Assembly: GCF_009730915.1 (NCBI RefSeq)
Contig: NC_052476.1
Coordinates: forward strand, 20,069,257-20,133,256
Direction of reading: 5' to 3'
Source of the DNA: Dioscorea cayenensis subsp. rotundata
Lineage: Eukaryota; Streptophyta; Magnoliopsida; Dioscoreales; Dioscoreaceae
Length of the DNA: 64,000 bases
Under the pieces are notes generated by a model, which worked only from the letters and a program-made list of their open reading frames with translations, had not been told where the DNA came from and ran no database searches. The position numbers and the translations under genes were made by a program. Shown here in pieces: positions 1 through 11,539 of the stretch (positions are counted from its first letter, which is position 1; each line of letters begins with the position of its first letter).

Positions 1-411
1 AGTAGGATGGTCGTCGGTTGCCCGCAGTTGCTTGCTTTGAATCTTGATGTTATGAAGATGAGTTTCGAGTATTTTAAAGCCGAAATGGATAGGGATTTGG
101 AGGCCTTGGTTGAGTTCCCGGCTTTCTTTACTTATGGTCTTGAGTCGGCAATTAGGCCTAGGCAGCAGATGATTGCGAAGAAAGGAGTTGAGTGTTCTTT
201 GGCATGGATGCTTAATTGCACTGATGAGAAGTTCAAAGAGAGAATGAGTTATGAGTCAATTGGTATCGAGGAAATGGAGGTGGAATCATCGGCATTTGAT
301 ATGAATTCTTTGTTAGAGCCTAGGGAAGAAGATGATGAAGATGATGAAGATGATGAATTAGAGCATGAGGATGATTTGGATGATGAGGATAGTGATGATG
401 AGTATGTGTGA
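1..411 (+). CDS. mTERF-family organelle gene-expression factor, C-terminal part (5' end outside window)
   Basis: The reading frame is open from base 1 and ends at the TGA at 409-411, so only about the last 136 codons are present. The protein has the helical mTERF-repeat pattern (VVGCPQLLALNLD, then a helix with FEYFKAEMDRDLEALVEFPA), followed by the end of the conserved core (SLAWMLNCTDEKFKERMSY). It closes with a strongly acidic Asp/Glu tail (about residues 103-136). mTERF proteins bind nucleic acid in plastids or mitochondria and act in transcription termination, intron splicing or RNA stability. The C-terminus most resembles the plant mTERF4 (BSM/RUG2) type as I recall it; the subfamily is an inference. 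Its 3' end faces the 3' end of the next gene with a 385-bp spacer that holds an AATAAA at about 644. Confidence 0.85.
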   Translation, partial: SRMVVGCPQLLALNLDVMKMSFEYFKAEMDRDLEALVEFPAFFTYGLESAIRPRQQMIAKKGVECSLAWMLNCTDEKFKERMSYESIGIEEMEVESSAFDMNSLLEPREEDDEDDEDDELEHEDDLDDEDSDDEYV

Positions 412-796
412 ATTTTGTAAAGCATTAGACAGAGGAGCAACTTCTTCACTGGTATGAGTTTTTTGTGCTATTAAAGTGTCATATCTTGAAATGGTAATAT
501 CCATCAATTTGTTATAATACTCATGATTATGGTCTTTGAAGAAACTCTTTGTATTGTTTTGTGACTCCATTGAAGTTGTACTTTGTTTGAACACTAGCTT
601 TTCTTAGGTATGCAACCATGTACCAAAATGAGCACATATGATACAATAAACATCTCATTGCCTTCATTTATGGTAAATCATTTGTTCATGCATAGCAATG
701 TCATTAATTCTTGGAATACTGTATAAATACCCACAGTAGAGTTTTACATAGACCAACCTTTGTGACTATAAAAATCTATTGTCTTTACAAATTTAA

Positions 797-2708
797 TCAG
801 AAACGATACAATAAAGAACCGAGCTGATTCATTGTTTGATATATCCAGCGGAGAACCTGAAAGTTCACCAAAGAAAACAAGTTAAGGAAAAGAAACATAG
901 AAATCTCTTGATTTGTTGAAATGGTTTGAATCATTACTGAGAAACAATGAATTAGAACATCCCTGTTGGACAAACCCTGCAAAATTCTAGTTTCTATCTA
1001 CTCTGCCCTCTGAAGCCATCCCATCTACAGTCAAAACTCAGAAGTTCAGTAAATAATTCCAATGGGCGGTAAAATGAGTGGCGATACTCGATAACAATGT
1101 AAAAGAAATAAAAAATAAAAAATAAAAAATACCTTCCATGTATACATCAGAAAGAAGACAATGGTATCTGCAGACCAAACAACTGCGAATGATTTCCATA
1201 CAAATGGAATCAAAATGTTGATTAATGGTATAACAAGAAACAGATAATTCAGAGCTTCTTTCTCATTTTTCGAGCAATCTCGTGCTCTGAGGGAAGGAAT
1301 GGCTGCAACCAAAGAATAAATTCCTGTCGTATAAGTAATCAAAAGAACACAAACACATACATTACACTTTTTTTTTCCCGTGACTATTAACACTATGTAA
1401 TCAATCTGCGCCGCACATGACAATAGCTAAACCTCCAAATGTAGAGTTTTTGAAGGTTTTTTAAAGAGAGAACTTACTGAACATCCAAATGGACCACATT
1501 CCCATTAATCTCCAAATGTCAGGTTCATTGGATGGGAAAACGAGGTTGAAAGAAAGAGCTCCACCAAGTAACATGGAGACATAACCTTGAACTTCAAAAA
1601 GAGTATACAGAGCAGTGCCTGGCACAGCAGGGTTCTTGCTTGCTGTGGAAGCCCTTGGTGCAAATGTTGCTGCAGTTTTCTGAACAGCCTGATGACGACG
1701 CAGAACCATAAGAAAGAATATCAAACATATACTCGTCAACATATACAAAATTGACAAAACGATAGAAAAAGAGAAAGACATCCTGCAGCAATCTTCTAAA
1801 CAACCAGTTCAGGTATGAAACTTAAGAATCTCCAAATTTGCTGTCAGTCATTAAATTCATAGATAGAGGAAGTCTAATCTCCCACTTATATAAGCTCAAG
1901 CAAGAGGCTTCTAATGAAAAATTCACATTGATCATATTAATGACATAACACAACATGAAAAATTCACCCTGATCACACTCATTATTACAGTTCTACTACA
2001 AACATATACTATGAGTAACAAATAGAAAAATGCTATTCAGGCCGAAATGCTAACCTCGGAGCCGGGGTAGCATTCGGCCTGAATTCGGCCCAATTATTTG
2101 GCTTGAATAGCATTGCTCTAACAAATATCACATACAAAATCAGAGAGATTTCACACTGTTTCATAGTGATAATATATAGTAGACACATTATATTTACAAT
2201 GACTATATAGATATATACAAAGAATATGGAAAATTCACACTGCCAAGCATCCATTTATCTTCAACCATTATGCAAATAAATGGAATTGAAAAATACATAT
2301 AAATTTGACCATGAATTTGTAGCAATCCACACAGAACATGAGAAAAATATGTCTCTAATAACTAAACTTTTAAAGTTCCTATTTTTTTTTTATTTATATA
2401 TAAAATCATGCAAATCCCTGACAAGTAAAGCTCAATTCTAAATGTAGAAACAAAAAATTACCTACTTTCTTGATATCTTTATCAATGGAAGGTGAAACAG
2501 AGGCAAAAGAAGATGGTTTGAGGTCCTGCTCTTCTCCTTCGCTTTCTTGGATGGTTGGAGCGTCGGCGCCATCGGAGCTGGCCTCGGACCTGAACCTTGT
2601 CGTCCGGCGGTGGACGGGAGGGCGGATAGCGGCCCTTAACGGCGGGAAAATGGTCGGAAATCTGGAGATTGTAGGGTTGGAAGCGGGTGGGGAGAAGAAG
2701 GGATGCAT
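797..2708 (-). CDS. Predicted plastid membrane protein of unknown function, four exons
   Basis: Exons on the minus strand: 2708-2466, 1688-1478, 1323-1133, 856-797. All junctions have GT-AG ends and matching phases, giving 234 codons. The N-terminus (first ~35 residues, rich in Pro, Arg and Ser, few acids) looks like a plastid transit peptide, followed by an acidic linker (QESEGEEQDLKP). The rest carries about four hydrophobic helices: around YVSMLLGGALSFNLVF, LMGMWSIWMF-RIYSLVAAIP, YLFLVIPLINILIPFVW and ADTIVFFLMYTWK. A conserved-looking soluble loop (SLRARDCSKNEKEAL) separates the middle two. It resembles a plant-only family of predicted chloroplast membrane proteins (At3g61870-like, from memory, unverified). 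Function unknown. A small MITE sits in intron 1 (2025-2118). Confidence 0.8.
2025..2118. mobile_element. 94-bp Mutator-type MITE in an intron
   Basis: The ends form terminal inverted repeats of about 19 bp (GAAAAATGCTATTCAGGCC against GAGCAATGCTATTCAAGCC). The element is flanked on both sides by the identical 9-bp sequence TAACAAATA (2016-2024 and 2119-2127), the target-site duplication length of Mutator-like elements. A GC-rich centre (about 2053-2070) can also fold. It has no coding capacity and lies in the first intron of the minus-strand gene. Confidence 0.75.
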
Positions 2709-2949
2709 GGCGAGGAGTTGGGGATAAGAAACAGGACCGTTGTGGGGTTTTCAGAGTGATGGAAAAATTATTATTATTATTATTATTAATTTTCTTTTCA
2801 AAACAAAAAAATAATTATTGTTTTTGTTTAGGGTGATGGAAAAATTATGAATATATTTTTTTCAATTGTAATTTTAAAAGAAATTTATAAATTAAAAATA
2901 GTAGAGATATTTTATAATATTTTAATAAAAGATTATCAATAACAACATT

Positions 2950-3031
2950 GTCGATATGTCCGAGTGGTTAAGGAGACAGACTTGAAATCTGTTGGGCTTC
3001 GCCCGCGCAGGTTCGAACCCTGCTGTCGACG
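2950..3031 (+). tRNA. tRNA-Ser (anticodon TGA)
   Basis: The 82-nt sequence folds as a class II tRNA. The acceptor stem GTCGATA pairs with TGTCGAC. The D-arm contains the A box (GTCCGAGTGGTTAAGG). The anticodon stem ACAGA/TCTGT encloses loop CTTGAAA with anticodon TGA. A long variable arm (GGGCTTCGCCCGC) is typical of serine tRNA, and the B box GGTTCGAACCC is intact. CCA is not encoded, as expected for a nuclear gene. An 11-T run at 3038-3048 is the RNA polymerase III terminator. Confidence 0.96.
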
Positions 3032-3037
3032 ATCAAA

Positions 3038-3048
3038 TTTTTTTTTTT
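3038..3048 (+). terminator. Pol III T-run terminator of tRNA-Ser
   Basis: Eleven consecutive T residues begin seven bases after the tRNA discriminator base, the normal position of an RNA polymerase III terminator. Confidence 0.85.
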
Positions 3049-3310
3049 ACTTAAATCTTTGTCCGTTTTGCAGAAAACACCCTTTAATTTAACAAATTGT
3101 CCTTGGGCCCCTGAGGGTGTTTCAGAAATTTCGTCAACCATGTCATTTTATCAATAACAACCTTGTTATTTTCACCAATATTTTCAAATAGAAATCTATT
3201 TTAAAATAACACATTTTCTAATTTATTTATGAAGTTACATGGAGATTACAAATAAGCTTTCTGAATGTACACAAAATCAAGAACATTCTTAAACAAATTC
3301 ACAGTATAGC

Positions 3311-5578
3311 TCAATCTTGCTTCACAGAGGAGAATAAGTAGTACACAAAGCAGAAAGACGAAAGAAAGCCGACAGCTCCGGTTGCAAGAAAAACAGCAAA
3401 AACTATCAGCAATGAGTAACCGATATACAACCACGCCGAAACAGGGCCACTTAAACTCTGCAGATCAACCACAAGGTATAAAACCGAGTATATAAGTACA
3501 TAAATTGCGACCGAGCCAGAGGTAAAGAAAGATCTCCACCACCATTGCCAATCTTCAGCGCAAAGCTCTATATATGTCAGAACTAATGAGATTTCTGCAC
3601 AAACTAACACCAAGAGGACCATAACAATGAACAAGAAGCCGAAGACGTAATGTGCTTGGCCATGCCAAAAGCTAGACATAATAAAGAAGAGTTCCATGAA
3701 GAGTGTCGCGAAAGGGATTGCCCCTGCACCGACAGTCCACATCCACGATGGATAGTTTTGAGAGGGTATATCACGCGGAATTTGTCTCGGTTTTGTTGGG
3801 TATCTAATTAGATCAGATCTCGCTCCGAAGTAGCTTCCGACGAGTGTCAGTGGGGTTGAAACACATGACCAGAGAAGAAGTAGAGTGCCAAAGCTTGACA
3901 GCGGCAATGCGCCGCTGCTTTGGCTTCCCCACAGTAAAAAGTTCAGCATTATGATGTCGATAAACACAATGCCTGCTATTGAGAATAGGGCGTTAAATAT
4001 ACGCTACATATATTATTCGGTTTCTATTCAACCGAAAAACTAAAGCTGATAGAATATATCAGGTTAATGAGCTGTATATTAGATTGTTAGTGTATATAGT
4101 TGTGCAAAACATATGCGGGCCTAATTCGTATTCTTTTTTTTTCTATTGATTTCTATTTAACATAAACAATGTGAGTATAGATGATATAAACTAATGCTGC
4201 GATGATTTAAAATAGAGTAGTCTCTAATATGAAAGAGATGTCACCTGTGAAGAAGAATGAGGTTTTAAGTGAAACCAAGACCCAACCTCTGAACCTCCCA
4301 TTGTTGATTGTCCGATATAGCTTAGCACTGACGTAGCCTCCAGCGAACCCAAGTGCAACGTAAAAGAACAGCATTCCATTGATGAGAGCACCACGAGAGG
4401 ATGGAGACATGAAGCCAATGGCGGCAAATAGTATCGTAATAACACCCATTGCTAAGATCTGGACTCCATCTCCCACCATGACACAGAGTATATCGGGGTT
4501 TGTTGGAGCTCGAAACACATCTCCAGAAAGAAGCTTCCACCCCGAGATCTCTTCCTGCACCTCATCGACACAATTCAAGTTTAAAGATGAAGCTTAACCA
4601 GTTTCTTTTGCAATCTAACTAGTTTTTAATGCTGACCTGTGTTTGTTGCACATTCTCGTAGTGCATGAGGTCACGGCGAACAGTACGGAAAAGGATGACG
4701 AGGATGATCCCAGCAAGAATTGTAACAATCATCAGGGAATTCATGATAGAGAACCAATGAACATGAGACTGATCACCAGCTTCAAGGTATATGTCCCACC
4801 TAGAGGGCCATTTGATATCACTCTCGACAAAAGATACATCATAAGAGAACATGATCTCATTCTTCTCCTTAATTTCCATGGCTGGTATCCGAGGATCACA
4901 ATTGATCTTCACAGAAACCTTGTCATACATTTTAAACTCTGGGTCAACTCCTTGAATATGATTATGGCTACAAGCAGTAACCTTAAATCCGACAATTGTG
5001 TGCAAGTAATCAGCAACATTGGACTTATGAACCATTATTTTGAACTTGAGATGATTGAACACATAATACGAATCGTTGGATCGAACGCCAACTGGATAGC
5101 CAGTCCCCTGGAGATTCTGTCCATCCTTCTCTGTATACCGAATGGCAGGGAGGCCATCAAGAATGAGGTTGACATTATACTGTTTATCGATGCGTTGCTT
5201 CAAGGTATTAACTTGGTGAGATGATAAGGGGCCGGTGGAGCAGAGGAATACGCCGGCTTCATTGGTGTTCATCTTGAACCGGTATGGGGAGTTCTCAACA
5301 CGGTCGCCCATAAGGAGTTCACCAAGGCTCTCAGCCATTTGTTTGACACCGCCGGTCGGTTGGCAGAAAGGGAGAGTGTAATAGCCAAAGGGTAACTCGG
5401 TGTTGAAGGAAGTAAGGGAGTTCACCTTGGCAAAAAGGAGACCGCCGTCCACATACCAGTGGGGATAAGTGCCAGGAAGGTAGAATGCCTGCACCAATGA
5501 ACACATTAGGCAGCATTGCAGAAAAGGAAGGAGAAAGGTAGTCCATGTACTCATCCTGCTTGAAAGAAGAAAGAACAT
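3311..5578 (-). CDS. Transmembrane 9 superfamily protein (nonaspanin, TMN11/12-like), three exons
   Basis: Exons: 5578-4637, 4554-4245, 3972-3311, phases consistent, about 637 codons. The N-terminal region has a signal-peptide-like stretch (FLLPFLQCCLMCSLVQA), then the lumenal domain starting FYLPGTYPHWY with family blocks KVNSLTSFNTELPFGYY and GDRVENSPYRF. Nine hydrophobic helices follow (first at HWFSIMNSLMIVTILAGII). Conserved blocks include SGWKLLSGDVFRAP, MVGDGVQILAMG, PSWMWTVGAGAIPFATL and LQSLSGPVSAWLYIGYS. The C-terminus SSVKQD carries the KxD signal known in this family to bind COPI coat and hold the protein in the Golgi. TM9 proteins act in endomembrane sorting. Start uncertain: ATG at 5578 and 5554 are in frame, but an AG just before GCATTCTACC could also be an acceptor for an upstream exon. 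Confidence 0.92.
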
Positions 5579-6028
5579 TTCTGTTGGAATGCTCTTTGTT
5601 GTTCATGAACAGAAGAATGGTTCCAGGAGGCAGAACTGGGTCAATGTGGGTTTCCAGGTAGTTAGGACTGTTTGCAGAAATTCAGTTAGTGAAAAGAATA
5701 ATATAAATTCAACCAACCTCTACCTGCCACGTAGCCCCCAAAAACCGGAAATCTCAGACAATGCACAACAAGAGGGACACAAGAACAACAACAACATAAC
5801 AGGATAATATTAAATGCAAATCTTGTGGGTCTAGGAATATATGAAACGGAAATAGAATAACATACAACATTTTCATTTCAATGTTCAGGAATTATACTGT
5901 CATTAACAACCTTTTACCCCCAAAAAATATATCAAATTAGAGCAATTCAGAAGATCCTTTTGCGATTGTATCGCATACTAAGGACAACCATGAGAAAAAC
6001 AATAAGACCGCAAAGTAATGATCTTACA

Positions 6029-7919
6029 TTAACTGCTAAACAATGTGTCAAGAAAATTTGTTGATTGAGTATCACCATCAGTTTGGCTCTCCTCAAAGAA
6101 ACCGTGTTTGTTTGTCTCCTTTCTGATTTTTCTCTCCTTGATCACAGATTCGATTGACTCTGCACAGTAATTCCTACTCGCTTGCTTCAAAGGTTTTTCA
6201 GCTACAATGAACTTGTTTCCTTCACGACTTCTCTCAGGAAAACCTGCCCAAACTGGAGAAGGCCAAGAAGTGATTAGACAATTAATAAGAAGATTAAAAG
6301 CAAAGATATATTAATGGCTTCCCATAAATGTTGCATTTGCAGGCTGATTTAACAGTAATTGTTTTACAAGAGAATAGCAAATATCAATCAACAATGAATA
6401 GAAACTAGTTCCTCACTTAAGATCTCTCTCTGATAAGCACATCACCCACCATCTTGCACATAAAAAGGTTAGTTTTTTCGCATGCTGGCTACTAATAGAG
6501 TAAAAGAACTTCATCTGAAAAGATCTTCAAAAATGATAATATTAGGCTTTTGAAAAACACAATCAATGCTAATGCAACTAAATAATTCAGAAAATACACA
6601 TTTCGGAGTGTTTAATTCTCACAATTAAAATTCTTTATAACTAATATCACTAGTGAATTGATACTCTTACTAAAAGTTTAAAAAACACTCAAAGGCTATG
6701 CATTCTAATAACAAAATTCTTGAATGAATAACAAACAAGCATAGTGTTACTCTCACCAAAGATTGAACAATGAATTCTCACAATCAATATACTTGATTGA
6801 TAGCCTAGCTAAAGATTAAAAAATCAAGATATATGTTCTCACAAGCAAATCATTTAATGAATGATGCAGTAAGTGAATCAGTCCTTTTATTAAAGATTAA
6901 GGAACACTCAAAACCATGCATTCCTGCAAGAAAATTCATTTATGAATGCTGATCAAATGCAGTATTAAACTCGCTAAAGATTCAAAAACCTCTTAAACAA
7001 TGAATTCTCACAATCGATATCCTTCACCAATAATGCAACAAAGTGAATCAAAACTTTTATTAAAGATTCAAAGAACAAAGAATCAAAATAATTATTCCAA
7101 GACTATGCCTTCAATAACGCAACAAGTGAATCAAGACTTGAATTAAAGATTTTAAAAAAAAAAACTCAAAAACTATGCCTTCAACAATCAAATTCTTTAA
7201 TGAATAATGGAACAAATGAGTTACCAATCTTTTTAAGTCAATGCATTCTGACAAATGAAATCTATTGATAAATAACACAGCAAGTAAATTGGCACTCTTC
7301 TCCATCTTTCTTCCTAGAAAGAGTAGTCATATTCAATGTAAAACCTTAAAATAATTTACCTCCAAAATGATGAAGAACAATGGACGCAGCCACAGTGACA
7401 TTAAGCGAAGCAGTGCCCCCTCCATACTGAGGAATGTAAACAAAGAAATCACAAATCTCGCATTCCTTCTCCGATAGTCCCATTCCCTTCTCAAACCAAA
7501 CAGGAAAAAGTTCATCTTTTTCTCATCATTCAAAGCCTAAATACAAACTCAGAACTTTCAGAACAACGAAAACAATCCCAAACCTCGTTGCCGAGAAGGA
7601 ACGCGGTGCTTTTCGTGAAAGGCTGAGCATTTACAGGGAAGGCGCCATCGGCAATCTCGACGCCACAGATGTCGCATCCAAGGTCTTCCTTCAGGTACCG
7701 GCGTGCATCAGAGAGGGAGTGGAAGTGGCGGAAGCGGAGGTGGGAGGCGGAGCCGTGTGAGCCGAAGGAGTTGAAATCACGACGACCGATGAGGACCATC
7801 TCGGAGACACCAAAAGCCACCGCGCTGCGAGCTAGGGTTCCGATGTTGTGGCGCTTCGCGACGTTGTGCACCACCACGTAGCTCTCCGCCACCGCCGCCG
7901 CCGCCGCGGTCGAAGCCAT
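6029..7919 (-). CDS. SpoU/TrmH-family tRNA/rRNA 2'-O-methyltransferase, three exons
   Basis: Exons: 7919-7584, 7486-7360, 6243-6029, 225 codons, all GT-AG with matching phase. The three SPOUT signatures are present in order: motif 1 HNIGTLARSAVAFGV (residues ~24-38), motif 2 AFLLGNEGMGLS spanning the exon 1/2 junction, and motif 3 YIPQYGGGTASLNVTVAASI. The family uses S-adenosylmethionine to methylate the 2'-hydroxyl of a ribose in tRNA or rRNA and works as a knotted dimer. The basic C-terminal tail (about residues 175-225) is less conserved. The protein is short and starts almost directly with the catalytic domain after an alanine run, so no clear transit peptide is seen. Substrate and compartment are unknown. 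Intron 2 is mostly a degenerate tandem repeat. Confidence 0.92.
6590..7300. repeat. Degenerate ~100-bp tandem repeats in the SpoU gene intron
   Basis: Six or so diverged copies of an AT-rich unit recur across the intron. Shared blocks are TTAAAGATTNAAAAACACTCAA, CTATGCATTCTAATAACAAA or CTATGCCTTCAATAACG, AATTCTCACAATC, and GTGAATCA followed by a TTTTATTAAAG-type block. Copies can be seen near 6675, 6770, 6885, 6970, 7060 and 7145. Confidence 0.65.
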
Positions 7920-7979
7920 AGTTGGTGGGACTGCAAGCGCGAGAGAAGCAAGAGCTTGAGAAAAACAAAATAAGAAACA

Positions 7980-8353
7980 TTTGGAGGGCTTGGACGTTAA
8001 ATTGCCGCCAGAAAAACTTTCATAATTTTTAAATATGTTGGGGTTTCTTATGAATAATGAGGCTGAGTTAATTATCAGTGTAATTTTGAGGTTTTTTAAT
8101 TTTTCATTTTGAAGTATTTTTTAAATATTATAATTTGAGTTAAATAAGTTTTCTTTTTATTTAATTAATTTTTTTATAATATATATTATGAAACACTAAA
8201 TCATAGGTTTTTTATTGAAAAATGCATAATGATTTTTATTGATAATTACTTTTTTTTATCTAATTTAAAAATACAATAATATACATTACAAAATAATTCT
8301 ATATAAATAAAGACACAAAAAATTTCTATAATATACGTGGAAATATTATTGTA
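7980..8353. other. AT-rich intergenic spacer and SpoU gene upstream region
   Basis: A very AT-rich stretch upstream of the SpoU-type gene. It holds poly-A and poly-T runs but no reading frame, RNA gene or clear core promoter that I can support. Confidence 0.5.
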
Positions 8354-9225
8354 GGTCACCAAATTATACCCAATTCATATTTTGGATATCGAATTTTGAT
8401 TTGTATCAAAATGGTCACCCAAATTTCAATTTAATTTCAGAAAGATGTTAGTCAAGATCCGGTCAGATGATTCTGACGTGGACGGCAGAAATCCAACTTA
8501 GTGGTCAGATTTCCAAATCACTTGGCCCAGTGACTTTGGGCGCGTGGATTAAAGGGCCACATAGGTTCCATATCATATTATTTAGGCCACATCAACCCCT
8601 TTGTTCTTAAATTCTTTTATTTTCTTCTTTTCTTCTTCTCATCTTTTCTATTTGAGAATCCCTAGCGAGACAATGGAAACTACGGGGAGAAGAAGGTGTA
8701 ATTCCAAGTGATCTATCTCTTAAGTGCGGGAAGGAAGGAAGCCACATTCGACCATCGGGGAAGTTAGATAAGGAGGAAGAAAGCTTTATGACGCCGAATT
8801 AGGGTGGATGACGTGGAAATCCGGTGACTACGTTGGATTTTTGGCGTCCACGTCAAAATCATCTCACAGAATTCTCTTGGGTAACAACTTCTTGAAGAGA
8901 AATGATCCCACAAACACAATTTGGTAGTAATTATGATGGAGCCGAGTTGTGCCTCATCCCGCCATTAGATTGCTTCAATTTAGTGGCTTTCTAAGACATA
9001 TGACAACAATCTTTTGATGTAATTACCATTTTTATCCCTATATTATATAATAAATAAATAACAAAATTTATAAACCTATAGCTAAAAATGAGCCATGTCT
9101 TAGTTCAGTAGTAGTTACTCACGCAACCAACTCCATTGAATTATTTTTTCTATTCAAATTGGGTGAATATTTTGATATAATCAAAACTCAATACCCAAAA
9201 TAAGAATCGGTATAGTTTGGTGACC
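8354..9225. mobile_element. Non-autonomous DNA transposon with ~70-bp terminal inverted repeats
   Basis: The left end (GGTCACCAAATTATACCCA, through 8430) matches the reverse complement of the right end (from about 9155) over roughly 70 bp with scattered mismatches. A second, inner inverted repeat pairs about 8463-8500 (blocks AGATGATT and GACGTGGACG) with about 8828-8870, so the element can fold at two levels. There is no transposase frame. Long TIRs suggest a Mutator-like or foldback element. I could not find a clean target-site duplication, so the outer limits may shift by a few bases. Confidence 0.7.
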
Positions 9226-10202
9226 AGCATTAATAGCTTCTTGAGAGTATTTTATATAGAAAGCCCTGATCTTTTTAATATTTTAACGTCATTTATGTGC
9301 TAGTCATGCCAGCCAAAACATGAGTTTTTTCAAGTGCTATGCAGTTTTTATTAAGGTATTTCCCTGTTGTTTGGAAATTTTCCCCTGCCATCTTCTGCAG
9401 TTTCATTGATGGCCCCTTCAGGGTCCCCCTTCCCCTTCACCCAGGTACCAAGCTTGGTACTTCCTAGGCTAACGTTGTCATTGCCGGTCCGAAGGTGTCT
9501 TCTTCTGACATTCCTCTCCATCTCCAGAAAGCTCACTTTGACAAAATCAAAAACTATTATGTTTCCTCAGTGGTGATCGATGATGACCTCTAGCTTTCGA
9601 CAAGAGACTTCATGAACTCTTCTTTGTATGCTAAGTTTTTAGATAAGGCTCTTCCTTTGGACCAAGCTAAACTTACCTGAGCTGATGCTTGGAGAGGTCT
9701 GGGGAACTTCTCGGCTCCCAATGCCTCTTAGTCCTTTGGAAATCCAAATAGCCGCTTGTCAGAACCCCCAACAAGTGATTATTTGCAGCTTTCCAATGAG
9801 CCTCATCCCCCTTCGGATCTTATGCTTGTTCCCTCAGGGAATCCCATTGAGCCCTCCTAGGAACCCATGCTCATTTCTTCAGTTTCCTTACCTCCTTACT
9901 CTCAGTCAAATTCCTTGGAGGATCGGCACTTGTTGGTGGTGGAAAAAATGGTCAAGGCTCTTGCTGATTCTCCTCATAGTGACCAAATTATGGATGGCTC
10001 TTTCCTCTGAAGACTTTGGCCCTTCTCATGAGGTTGATAATGAGGTGATCCTTAGTCACGCTCCGAAAGATCTCAAATATGAATCTTTAGCAAGACAAGC
10101 TCCGTCGAAGAGGAGCACAAAAACAAAAAAAGAAGAAGCTCCCCGTTAATTTGAAACTTTCTTTCTTTGTTTCTTTCTTTTTATCTCTTCACTATATTTC
10201 TT

Positions 10203-10975
10203 ATGGACTTAAAAATTATCTCGTGGAATTGCAGGGGTCTCTCCAACCTTAACACCATGAACTGGATTCAAGATTTGATGAAAAAGGAATAATCCAGATT
10301 TCATTTGTCTGGTTGAAACTAAAACTACTACTTTGAGAGTGAAAAGATTCCGTGATCGGATAAACCATAGCTAGGATTGGGCGATTATCCCTTCTAATGG
10401 TTTCTCTGGTGGGATCATTGTGATTTGGAACAAGTCCGTTGGTAATGTCACTCTGATTGCGGTCTCTCGTTCTGCTCTTTCACCTTGTAATCTTTACCAC
10501 TAATGGTACCTGGATTCTCACTACGGTCTACAATACTCAGATTCTTTCTAAACATAAGCGCCTTTGGCGCGCGCTCTCTCTAAAATCACTCTTCTTGACT
10601 TTCCTTAGCTCCTTAATGGTGACTTTAATGCCATTGTTAGCCCTGAGGAACATAAGGAAGGTTTTTTTCAAAAGTTATGCTTCAAAATCTAGATCTTTCT
10701 ATAAATTTATTTTGGATAATAATCTTCATGATCTTGGTTTTTCAAGTCCTTGTTTTACTTGGTGCAATGCTCAACAGGGTCTTGCTCACAAGTGGGCTAG
10801 ACTAGACCATTTTTTGGCTACTACTTCATGGCTTCTTAATTTTCAGGATTTTATAAACCACCATTTGCCTCGCACCAACTCAGACCATTATGTGTTGTTC
10901 CTACATGTTCACTTGTCCAAAAAATTTTCAAAATTTTTTTTTAGATTTGATAATTTTTTTGTTGGATTATGAGGG
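10203..10975 (+). pseudogene. LINE endonuclease domain remnant
   Basis: The frame from ATG 10203 begins with the endonuclease/exonuclease/phosphatase motif IISWNCRGLSN, then is broken by stops and shifts. Farther on are the family blocks LGFSSPCFTWCNAQQG, ARLDHFLAT and LPRTNSDHYVLF, corresponding to the catalytic S-D-H end of the domain. This type of domain nicks target DNA for target-primed reverse transcription. Confidence 0.82.
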
Positions 10976-11539
10976 TTGTCATAATAGTGTTTTGAATGCT
11001 AGTCTAATGATTCTTCTACTTCTCCTATGCATTCTTTCATGCATTGTGTTTCCCGAACCAAACATAATATCTTTAGGTGGACGAAAACTGGCCTCAGCCA
11101 CATTAATGAGGAGCTCTACAACATCCAGATTGAAATTAAGAAATTAGAGGGGGAGGACTCCATTGAACATGACAACTGGCATAGCGATTGGCTCCGGTCC
11201 CTTTACAATCTCCAAAATGCACTTTTGAGGCAACAAAATGTAGTTTGGAGATAGCGAGCCAAGATGCATTGGATGTTAAACGGTGATAGTAACACCCGTT
11301 ATTTTCATAATTCTATCAAGGTTCGACATCACAAAAATAGAGTAAGGTCAATTCTTGACACTTCAGCTAACAGCTTCACTGATCAAAAAGATTTTGAAAA
11401 TTGTTTTCTCGATTTTTATAAAACTCTTTGGTTTCCCCCTTTTCCTTTAACTACTCCAGTAATACTGATTTCTATTTTCAAGCTTTACCGGATGACCTTA
11501 ATGTACTTTCTGACATCAATTGCGAGTCTCTAATTAGGG

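Noticed and set aside
249-449. Poly-Ser open frame on the minus strand
   Set aside because: It is the antisense shadow of the acidic GAT/GAA tail of the mTERF gene.
4643-5224. 193-codon plus-strand frame
   Set aside because: Antisense of the conserved TM9 lumenal domain exon; no family similarity of its own.
9367-10149. Independent host gene upstream of the LINE endonuclease
   Set aside because: Position and the start of the endonuclease right after it fit a decayed LINE ORF1; no other family similarity.
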